Assembly: GCF_000002995.4 (NCBI RefSeq)
Contig: NW_025062476.1
Location: forward strand, 1,979,001 to 2,043,000
Source of the DNA: Brugia malayi
Lineage: Eukaryota > Nematoda > Chromadorea > Rhabditida > Onchocercidae
Reading direction: 5' to 3'
DNA length: 64,000 nt
The translations under genes and the position numbers were made by a program. The notes under the pieces were generated by a model that did not search any database, was not told the origin of the DNA, and was given only the letters and a program-made list of their open reading frames with translations. Shown here one piece after another: positions 25,131-35,964 of the stretch; the stretch's first letter is position 1; each line of letters begins with the position of its first letter.

Positions 25131-26649
25131 ATGGTGCAAATTTGGTATATGGAACCATATCCATGCGGTGATCCTCGGTTACCACATCATTTATTTCCAC
25201 CAAAAAAAATCACACCTGATGAATTAACAAAACGAACTGGTGTACTTTATTTTAAGATAATTTTTTGAATTCAATTTGTTTTCACTTTTTTTTTTTTTTT
25301 TTTTTTTTTAATTTATAAATTTTTTTATAAAATAATATTGAAAAGGTATTATTAATCAATGAGTGAAGTATTTTTAGCTAAAAGTAATTATAATTAAAAT
25401 TTTCTTTCTATTATTTAAACTATAAATTGTTAATTAATTTAAGTTTAATTTAATATTTCCAATGTATCAATGATTTATCATGAAATTTCTTGAAATAATT
25501 ATTTATTATTATTAATGGCATTTTTTTGTTTTTGAACGTTGACACAGAAGATCAAGTATCAATGTCAAAACGAATTGCTTTACTTAAAAAAGGACGAAAA
25601 TTAACAAAAGAGGATGTATATACATTGAATGCTAGAAGTATTACAGATTTTGATGATAAGGTACAAATCATTTTTTTTTTGATAAAATGAAAAATTTGTA
25701 GAAAAAAATTTTTTAATTTATTCCTAATCAAATAATTTGTTGTTTTTTTTTTTTTTTTTTTTTTTTTGCTGTACAAATTTAAATTTTAATAAAAAATTGT
25801 TTTAAACATAAATTTTTCAATTTCTTTTTTTGATTAATAAATTCTTTTTTTTTTCATAAATTATTAGTTAAATGAATTAATTAAGTATATGTGTAATTAA
25901 TTAAAAAATTTAATTACCAGTATGATATGAGTTATTAAATTCAAATTTACATATACAGATTGAAGAGTTATATGAAGAAACTCAATTAAACAATGAAATG
26001 GCTGTGTTTGTCATCGAAGGTTCTGCTTACTACGATGTGGAAGATGAATGTGACAATTGGTTGAGGATTTTATGTGAATACGGTGATTTACTGATAATTC
26101 CGGCTGGTAAACTTCATAGGTTTACGACAACAACTGAGGTATAACATTTAATTTATATAATTTTTAATTTAATATTATCATTAATAATTTACTCTTCTAA
26201 AAATTTTGAAAAGTTTGAGGTTTTTTTTTTTTTTTTTTTAGTAAGTGCTGACGAAAAATTGAAATTGAAATGGACGTTAATTAATTGTTATCTTATTATC
26301 TATTATCATTAATAATTTACTCTTCTAAAAATTTTGAAAAGTTTGAAAGGTAGAAAATTGAAATGGACATTAATTAATTGTTGAAAAAATTTTACTCTTA
26401 GATTTTTTTTCTTTAATTTAAATTTGAAATAAACGCATTTAAATGCAACAAATAATTGTAGAAAAGAGCCGAAATAGGAATAAATGAATTTAGTAAAGTG
26501 AAATTTAAATGAATTTAATAAAGTGAAATTACTATTCTTCTATTAATCTTTTCATTTTTATTTTTTTAATTTAATTTGATTTTTTTTTTTTTTTTTATTT
26601 GCAGAATTTTGTCAAAATGCGTCGTTTTTTCAAGGCAGACAAACGTTAA
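25131..26649 (+). CDS. Acireductone dioxygenase-like cupin protein, metal site degenerate
   Basis: Four exons, 25131-25239, 25548-25660, 25959-26138 and 26605-26649, GT-AG with agreeing phases (447 nt, 148 aa; animal ARD/ADI1 is about 180). The start [20 protein letters not shown] matches the conserved N-terminus of acireductone dioxygenase, the methionine-salvage enzyme that opens acireductone using a bound metal. The cupin core is recognisable ([43 protein letters not shown]). In active enzymes EEHxHxDxE supplies two His and one Glu and the later HRF gives the third His. Here that stretch is [11 protein letters not shown]: both His are gone, the Glu and the later His remain. The C-terminus stops about 30 residues early. 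Enzyme activity is therefore doubtful; a pseudo-enzyme role is possible. The exon 1 end is uncertain: GVLYFK, matching the family's GVLYWK, follows the only usable donor and runs into a TGA at 25266-25268. Confidence 0.8.
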
Positions 26650-26691
26650 ACGAAACAATTATCATTCATAAAATAATACTTAATTACTGGA

Positions 26692-26697
26692 AATAAA
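26692..26697 (+). terminator. Poly(A) signal AATAAA of the ARD-like gene
   Basis: AATAAA 43 bases after the stop codon of the ARD-like gene. Confidence 0.55.
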
Positions 26698-27439
26698 TTG
26701 ACGGAATTAAAATTTGTGCTTTGATCAGGAAAAAAGACAATCAATTTAAAAATGGAATTTATTTGCAAAACTCTGAATTTACGAAGATAGTAAAAAAGAA
26801 AAAAAAAAAACCATTCTAAAACTATGCTAATAAGTGTTACGTACGTACGTAGAAACGTGAATTTGAAGTTCGAAATTTTCTTTCCGTTCAATATTGTCTA
26901 TTAAATTAGAGAATATATTAACATATTATCAAATGTTGTAGAGATATTTTTATGTGATTAGAAATTGAAAATTATCAGTGTTATTCTGCTCAAACAAATT
27001 TACTTTATTTAAAGTTTGTTCAAAATTAAAATTTTAATACTGCCTAATTGTTAAGCAAAAAAGAAAGAAATGCTAAATAAAATAATAAAATAAATGAATT
27101 TGTGTACTGGAAGAAAACAAAAATTATGAGAAAAAAAAAAAAAGCATTTAATTATAAAATTAAATTAAAAAATTTAATTTAATTAAAAAACTTTTTTCTT
27201 ACTATAAATTTAATGCTTTTAATAATTAAATGATTAATGACTTTTCCAATTTTACAATTTGAAAAATGAAACAAAAAAAATTAGAGTGAAAAAAAAGAGA
27301 AAAGTACACGTATTAAAAGTAAATTTTAATTTTAAAAGTAAAGTTAAACCATCTTTTGCTCACATTGAACGATGATTAAAAATGCACCAACGATTTTACC
27401 GTAAACAAAATTCATTTTCTAAATAATTATATTTTAACG

Positions 27440-27664
27440 CTTCTTACACGTCATTTTCGTATCATTTGACGCTTCTTACACGTCATTTTCGTATCATTTA
27501 ACGCTTCTTACACGTCATTTTCGTATCATTTGACGCTTCTTACACGTCATTTTCGTATCATTTGACGCTTCTTACACGTCATTTTCGTATTATTTGACGC
27601 TTCTTACACGTCATTTTCGTATCATTTGACGTTTCTTACACGTAATTTTCGTATCATTTGACGT
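27440..27664. repeat. 32-bp minisatellite with CpG, about 7 copies
   Basis: Units of TTTGACGCTTCTTACACGTC plus ATTTTCGTATCA, nearly identical. Unlike the other arrays it carries three CpGs per unit (GACG, ACGT, TCGT) in a CpG-poor region. Confidence 0.93.
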
Positions 27665-28333
27665 GTTCGAATGAATTTTTGAAATAGATGAAATATCTCA
27701 CAAATTGAGAGCAAAGATCAAATAAAATGAATAAAAAAAGAGGAAACATTAAAAAGGCAAAAAAAAAAAAAACTGAATTAATAAAAAAAATAGAAACAAT
27801 AACTTATTCTATCTGTTAATGTCTTCCTTCAATTTACTTATTACTAAAGAATGAATTTAAATATTTAAGTTCAAATAGAAAAGTTAAAAATATATAAATC
27901 ATAAAAAGTGTAAAATGTTTTTTAAATGTATTTATTTATTCAAAATAATTCAATTTCATTATATGTGTATATATTTTTAAATAGTTTTCTGTTGTATTTT
28001 AATTTTTCAAATTTTCAATTTTACAATTTTTCAGTTTTCTGATAGCAATTCAGAATTGATAAAGAAATTTTTGAATTCTGAATTATAATTCAACTGCTTT
28101 CGGGTTGATGAATAGAAGAATGTATGCGACAACGGGAAAGCAAGTTTAATGTCCTAAATTACAAGCGTTAATGGACAATAATTGTAATAATGATTAAATA
28201 AAGTTTATATTTGAAATTAATAAAATTAAATTTAAAGATTGTTATATCTTAAGGGGAAAGAAGAAATTTCTACGAGATGAAAAGAGAAATTGGAAAAGGT
28301 GGATGACCTCTAATTGTAAGGCAATTGTGTACA

Positions 28334-28360
28334 GGTAGGTAGGTAGGTAGGTAGGTAGGA
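28334..28360. repeat. GTAG tetranucleotide microsatellite
   Basis: Six or seven copies of AGGT/GTAG. Confidence 0.9.
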
Positions 28361-28442
28361 TAGGTTATTAATATTCGAAAGCAATACTTTCTTGAAAAAG
28401 CACTTTCTTTTCTAATTTTTACATAAATCATTTTTGCATCGA

Positions 28443-28458
28443 TAATTATTATTATTAC

Positions 28459-28545
<87 letters not shown>

Positions 28546-28555
28546 TATTATTATT
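28443..28555. repeat. (ATT)n microsatellite
   Basis: About 37 ATT units with two interruptions. Confidence 0.95.
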
Positions 28556-29448
28556 ACTTTATTGTTCCTATTCCAAATAAAATTATAAATTTGTTTTTTT
28601 TTTCTTTTGATTGACCCTATTTTTTTTTCAATTTTTTCCAATAGAATTTTTCTATTTCAAACAAATCTCAAATCCCAACAACTGAAGCAAATTTTATTCG
28701 ATATTAAGAAAAAAAAAATATATTATTTACATTTAAATTGAAATATTTGTTAAAATATTTCTTACAGCAATTAAATTATTGAAAATTTTTCAAATATTTC
28801 AAAAGCAGTGTAAATTATTTTGAAAGAAGAAAATCTGTCAATGTGATGTCAACAAAAAGAAAGGAAAAGAAAAAAAAAAAAAAACATTTGTGAAATAAAA
28901 AATGAAACTGATGAAATGAAGAAGCTGGAAACACAGAAATAGTTAAAACGGGAATTAATTTTAATTTAAAACAAATTTCTTTCGTGATAAAATGACCAAT
29001 CATTTTTTACCTTATCAATAAACAATAGATCAGTGAACATTTAAAATAACGAATTTTAATTTAAAACTCACTAAAACTAAAAAAAAAAAAAAAAAAATGA
29101 CATGGCTATTTGAATTTAAAAATTTGTTTTAATTTATATACTTTTCGGTTTCTTCAAAAAAAAAAAAAAAAATTACCAGTACAGGTGTTAACTTTTGGTA
29201 TTTTAATTTTGCTTTTTTTTTTAAACTGCTTAATTTGAAATTTCAAATTTACTTATCTGTGTCTCTATGTTTAGTTCTATTCTTAGTTATTTCTATCTGC
29301 AGAATGGTTAAAATAAACAAAGTTCAGGTAAGGAAGGAACTGTGTTTCGATAATTTAAGAAATGATTTGAAGGATGAAAAAGATGATGATCAAATGCTAC
29401 AAATAAATAACTTTTCAATCATTCAAAAAAAAAAAAAAAACTGATCAA

Positions 29449-29710
29449 TTCATTTTTATCTAAACTCATACCTGTCTAAATTAATTTTTTAATTTAAGTA
29501 AATATCATCAAAATTTAATTAAATTTTATCTAAACTCATATTTGTCTAAATTATTTTTTAATTTAAATAAATATCATCAAAATTTAACTTTTATCTAAAC
29601 TCATACCTGTCTAAATTAATTTTTTAATTTAAATAAATATCATCAAAATTTGAACTTTATCTAAACTTATATTTGTCTAAATTAATTTTTTAAATTTAAA
29701 TAAATTTGAA
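29449..29710. repeat. 65-70-bp tandem repeat, 4 copies
   Basis: Imperfect copies with ATCTAAACTCAT, GTCTAAATTAATTTTTTAAT and AAATATCATCAAAATTT. Confidence 0.85.
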
Positions 29711-30887
29711 TTTTTTATTCTTTTCAGTTTTTTTCTTTAAAAATTAATCCATCCTTCTTATTTGTATACGTAGATATTGAACCATAAGAATTGTTTACTT
29801 TTAAATGTGAATATTATTTGGTAGCACTCTTTTCATCAAAAATAATAATTAGTCTGTCACAGATTCATTTTGAAATGAGCACTTTGCACTAAAATATTTC
29901 AATGCGACACTTAAAATTACCAATTGAAAAATGCATTTTCTATTCTATCAAATATATTTGAAAGAGAATTGTTGGTATTATTTATTCATTTTTATCACAC
30001 ACAAATTAATCATTATTCTTTCTCAATTTCAAATTTTGTTTACTTTGTCAGTTTAATCACCAAAAAATACCTGTTAATTTTTAGGTAAGAATACTTTTAC
30101 TTACTTATAAACTAATCAAATTACCTTCGTGTTTTCTTTTCTACATAATTTGTTGACACTAAGTTTAATTAATTATAAATGATTACTGCTTAGCTGTGAA
30201 GAAGTAAATTGTTTACTAATTGAATGATTTGAATACTAATTTGATTAGAAAAATAATATTTTGAAAGTAAGTAAAGTAAATATGAAATGAAAAGATTTCA
30301 AATTTAATTTACACAAATCTTAGCAAAATTTAAATTTATTCATTAATTTTCAGGAAGAATCTAATTTTAATTTATTTCTTTAGTATTTTATCATCACTCG
30401 CCTTCCTCACTGTTAGATTGATTTATTATATTACCTTTCAGGATGAAAAGATAACATTTACAAACAACAAAAACAAAAAGTACAATAATTAGATTAAAAA
30501 AAAGTGAAATTTATTAAAAAATTTTATTTTTGTAAATTTGTAAATTTTACAAGGATTTTTGTAATTTTTTGTTTGCAAATTTTGAAAATCTTAATACATT
30601 TCAATGAAAAAATACTTTTTGTAGATAAACAATTTAATTTCAAATCTTAATAAATTATCAAAATTTCATGCACAAATCTTCGAAAAATTAAATTCATATT
30701 ATTATTAATTATATCAAAGATTATTGAGATTAACAACTTCATACTTCTGTTAATTACTCTTTAATTAAAAGTAACAGAAATCGTTGCATTATTTTTTGAA
30801 ATAAATTTTCATTTGAAATATATTTTTGTTTGTTCCTTTCGAAGCGCTAATTACCTAACTTTTAAAAGGTTAAAAATATTTGTCTCA

Positions 30888-31245
30888 TTTTATCATTATT
30901 ATTCACGTTATGGTTATTATTATTAACAATATTATTGTTATTATTACTATTATTCTCATTATTTATTATTATTACTGTCATTACTATTATTATTATTGTT
31001 ATTATTATTATTCGCATTATTATTATTACTATTATTCCCGTCATTATTATTAGTAGTATTGTCATTATTATTATTATTATTATTATTGTCGTTAATATTG
31101 TTATTATTATTATTATTATTATTATTGCTAATGTTATTATTATTAACAACATTATTATTATTAATATTATTATTATTACTATTATTGCCATTATTATTAT
31201 TATGATTATTGATTATTATTTTATTATTATTATTATTATTATTAT
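30888..31245. repeat. Imperfect ATT-rich trinucleotide tract
   Basis: About 360 bases of TTA/ATT triplets with scattered GTC, GCC and CGT variants. Poly-Ile, poly-Leu and poly-Asn frames on both strands are by-products. Confidence 0.93.
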
Positions 31246-31770
31246 TGTGTTGACCTTCCCAAACTTTTTTGGTCAATTTATTATTTTCTAGAGTGGCAAC
31301 AATGCAAAAAGAATATTTCATTCAAATGGTAAAATTTTAAGGCCATGCAAATGACACGAATGCATCATTAATAATTCAAAAAATTTCAATTTTTTTTAAT
31401 AATTCAAAAAAATTGAAATATTCTGCAAAAATAAGGTCAAATTTCAAGTTACGGTAGGCATACTTTTTGGTAAAAAATTAAATGATAAAATTTAAAAAAA
31501 AAAAAGAATTCTTTTTACTATTTCAACCAATATTTGCTCTCTTTTTTATTTGAAAAGGAATTGAATTAAAATGAATTAAAATGAAGTAAATATTTTAATA
31601 AATTTATTGCATAGCATTGAAATTATTATCATTAGCAGTGAGTTTTTAACTAATTTTTTTATTATATTTTTGATTTTCTGTACATATTAAGCAACTTAAT
31701 GATTACTTTATAAAGTTGCAATTAAAATTTTAAAAAATTAAAAAAAAAATTCTAAGGTTAAATGAAGTAT

Positions 31771-31776
31771 TTCAGG
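31771..31776 (+). promoter_or_regulatory. Probable trans-splice acceptor of ABCG8-like
   Basis: TTCAGG directly abuts the start: TTTCAG/GATGAAAAG, one base before the ATG. No in-phase upstream exon was found (joining in frame to GAT gives a stop at the fourth codon), which favours spliced-leader addition at this site. Confidence 0.55.
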
Positions 31777-34700
31777 ATGAAAAGTAATCAAGAAGAATTG
31801 GATAAAGAAGTTAAAAATGATAATGCAACAGATTTAAAATTTATTTCGAATGCTACAAATAGTCTGTCACAAATTCACTATGCTTCCTCCGAAGTTATAT
31901 CAAATAATAATGAATTATGCGCCGAGCGCACTTTGTAATTTCACTTCTGTTGAAACATTTCCGCTTTTTTTTTTTTAAAGAGTGAAAAAAAATTTTTTTT
32001 TGCATTTTTTTTTTCTTTTTTCTCAAAAAATTTTTTCAATTCATTTTTCAGAAATAGTTTTACACAATGTAAGCGATATTATGAGCGCTATTCGTCTAAT
32101 CTAAATATGTTGCCAAATGCGCCGCACAGTTTCAATTATTTGCGATATGCAAAAGCAAATGAATTACGAAAAAACGAAAGAAAGTTTGTTTGTTTGTTTA
32201 TTTGTTTGTTTGTTTTTTTTTTTCAATTTAATGATTGTTTGTAGATTGATTTGATAATTCTAATCAGTAAATCTCGTATCTTATTTTAGTGATAGGGTGA
32301 TTATTTATCTTAGCTTTATCACTTTTATCATTCTATTACAGTACACCGAAGATAAGCGTTAAAAATTTATGTGTCACATCAGATAATGGAACATTTGTTA
32401 AAAATTGTTTATCTTGGACAACCAGCATGTCACATCATTTACAAGATATTTCATTTACTCTAAAGGGTGGTGACACACTTGCAATTTTGTATGCAAAAGG
32501 TAAATTTTATTTAAAAAAAAAAAAAAAAAAATGATTTCATTAATTTGAAACAAAATAAAAATGTTTGTGCTAAATAGTTTGAATTATTTTGAATTTTTGC
32601 AACTATTTGAAAATTAGCAATTTCTTTGATAGATAAAAGTAAATTTAATAAAATATTAAAATTAAAAAAAAAAAGTTAACATTTAGAATCAGAAATGCGT
32701 ATTCTGTTGGAAATAATGTCAAATAATATATCAAAGGAATATTTAATTAATGGAATAATTGAAAATAATGGACATAAAATGAATATAAATGAATTTGGTG
32801 ACCGTGTCGCATATGTCAACGCACAAAATGTTTATCCTTGGCTTACAGTAGCACAAACTTTATATTTACAAAGTTTATTTGTCACCTCTGATAGGAATAC
32901 TTTTAATAATGTTAATATGGTAATGATAATATTTTTCCTTTATTCTCTTTCATTCATTAATATTTGAATTGTTCAAATAAAAATTGATTTTAAATTGTTT
33001 AAATTGGAGAAATTTTCTTTTTTGAAATATTTTAGATGGAGCAACTAATTCAAACATTAGCACTTTCATCAATTCGTAATTTTCTTTGCAATGAATTAAC
33101 AATCGCCGAACGACAACGTTTGAAAATTGCACTGCAAATTTTAAAAGATGCTGGTAAAGTTATTCCTGTAAGATGATAAAATTTAAGTAAAATTTAATTA
33201 ATTTATCATATTCAATTCTTAAATTATTCATTTAATTCTTTGCCTACTAATTTAACAAATTTTGAAAGCTGCTGGTAAAGTTACCATTGTAAAATGATAA
33301 AATTTAAGTAAAATTTAATTAATTCATCACATTCAATTCTCAAATTATCAATTTAATTTTTTATCTACTACATTAATCATTTCTAAAGAAGAAAAAGTCG
33401 AAAATAATTTAAAAAGTAGCAGCAATTTATGTGTAATAGCTATTCTATTTAACAAAAAAAGAAAAAAAAATCACATTTATCGATTAATTACCATTTTTTC
33501 AGGAATTTATTTAGAACTTTTAAATAATTTGATTTTGAATGGATTGTAATTTGATTAAAAGTGATAGTGATAACACTTTTAGATATACTTTGAATGGATT
33601 GTGATTTGATTAGAAGTGATAGTGATAACACTTTTAGATATACTTTGAATGGATTGTAATTTGATTAGAAGTGATAGTGATAACACTTTTAGATATACTT
33701 TGAATGGATTGTAATTTGATTAGAAGTGATAGTGATAACACTTTTAGATATACTTTGAATGGATTGTAATTTGATTAGAAGTGATAGTGATAACACTTTT
33801 AGATATACTTTGAATGGATTGTAATTTGATTAGAAGTGATAGTGATAACACTTTTAGATATACTTTGAATGGATTGTAATTTGATTAGAAGTGATAGTGA
33901 TAACACTTTTAGATATACTTTGAATGGATTGTAATTTGATTAGAAGTGATAGTGATAACACTTTTAGATATACTTTGAATGGATTGTAATTTGATTAGAA
34001 GTGATAGTGATAACACTTTTAGATATACTATTATCAGATAATATTATGAAAGATATAAATCTATATGAGATGGCATTTCTCATCGACTATTTACGTGATT
34101 GGGCAATTAAATTGAATCGAATTGTTATTATGGCTGTGCAACCACCAACAATTGAAATTTTAACAATGTTTCACAAAGGTCTGTTTTAACTTTTTATAAC
34201 AGTTAAGCTAATGTAAGGAGGAGAGAGAGAGAGAGAGGAAAGTTTGAAATTAAGTTTTTGAAAAAGTTGAAATAATTATAATTTCAATATTGTAACAAAA
34301 TATATTTTAGTACTACTGATAACAAAATATATTTTAGTACTACTGATAACAAAATATATTTTAGTACTACTGATAACAAAATATATTTTAGTACTACTGA
34401 TAACAAAATATATTTTAGTACTACTGATAACAAAATATATTTTAGTACTACTGATAACAAAATATATTTTAGTACTACTGATAGCATCTGGAAAAGTTAT
34501 CTATTTTGGATTATCAAGCCAGATGTTGGCTTATTTTGAACAAATTGGCTTTCCATGTCCATCATTCAAAAATCCATGCGACTATTACGGTTAAACTTTT
34601 TTTTTTTTTTTTTTTTTTGTACAATGCTAAATTAAAATCATCCTAATGTTTATTATTAAGCAATAATAATTGAATTTTAATAACTCTAATTTGAGTGATC

Positions 34701-35875
34701 AGAAAATTTTGCTACTGAAATTTAAAAAAGTCAAAACTAAATTAAAATTAAATTTGTAGTAATGAAATGTAAATTTTTTTCAGTAGATTTAGTAACTCAT
34801 GATTACTTAACCACTGAGTCATCGTTGGAATCAATAAATCGGATCAAACGATTGACGGAGATTTGGAAGGAAAGAATAATTGATGAATGTGAGGCACAAC
34901 TGATAACTACTGATCAACAATTATCACCAAAGATTCATCGAGTTAACTGTTATCGTGTGGCATTTCTCATTTACAGGTTTTTCATTTTTATTTGTAAACA
35001 TTTGAAAATGGGCGCTAATGTGCAAAATAGGCGCTAATGTAAATGATAAGTAAAATTTTTACACTCATTCTTCTATTTATCTATTATCATAATTTTTTGA
35101 AGTTTTTTGAACAAATCAAACGACAGAATTATTTCAAATGAATTATTGTAAATGAATTTTAATGTAACAGTTTATCAAATTAATTTTAATGAAACATTAA
35201 TATGATATGATTAGTTATACTTCTCTACTTTGAAATTAAATGAATTAAATTAAATTAAATTAAATCACTAAATGTTTCATTTTATCATTATTCAAATTTT
35301 CAAAACTTTTCAAAAAATTTTGATAATTTCAGACGTTTTTTCGAAATATTTCTGAATAGATCATGGATATACTTTAAAGAACCAATTTATGCATTTCTCA
35401 TTTCGCTTTTTGTTGGTTTTATATTTTTCCAAATACCAACTGATCGTTATGCTTCTATTAATGCTCGTTTTGGTTTTATCATTTCTATGCTTGCAATTTG
35501 TTTACTTCCAAATCTTTTCATTCATATCGAAAGAGGTTACTAGCTTAAATTTAAAAATGAAGTTAAATTGTTGAACATAACAAATATCACACAATCCTTT
35601 TTCAATAAATTTATAATATTAATATTTAATTATTCAATATTTGATTAGACATATATTAATTAATCGATTCTTTTCATGCATTTGATTCTCTTCAATCAAT
35701 CAATCAATCAATAATTACTGAATATTAAATTTTAATTACTTATCGGCGAAGATTGAAAAAAAAATATTTATAGTATTTGATGAGCGTTTATATTTACTTG
35801 ATGATGTTCGAAATAAACTGTATGATCCAACTTTTTATATTATGATTAAGGTATTCTTCTTTTGCATACGTTATC

Positions 35876-35964
<89 letters not shown>

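Larger units (their letters stand above)
26650..31776. other. Intergenic region between the ARD-like gene and ABCG8-like
   Basis: No exon supported. AATAAA at 26692-26697 is a likely poly(A) signal for the ARD-like gene and TACGTACGTACGTAG lies near 26840. The stretch then holds the 32-bp array, a GTAG tetramer, ATT trinucleotide tracts and a 65-70-bp repeat, all listed. A segment near 29853-29905 weakly resembles the first coding exon of ABCG8-like. Confidence 0.55.

Noticed and set aside
28270..28641. Poly-Ile frame over ATT repeat
   Set aside because: Microsatellite translation only.
29290..29330. Mini-exon candidate: CTGCAG, ATG GTT AAA ATA AAC AAA, GTAAGG
   Set aside because: Good splice-like borders, but joining to ABCG8-like exon 1 is out of frame and no other partner exon was found.
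30862..31321. Poly-Ile, poly-Leu and poly-Asn frames
   Set aside because: Imperfect ATT tract read in different frames.
34284..34487. Minus-strand repeat protein frame
   Set aside because: Antisense of the 27-bp acceptor array of ABCG8-like.
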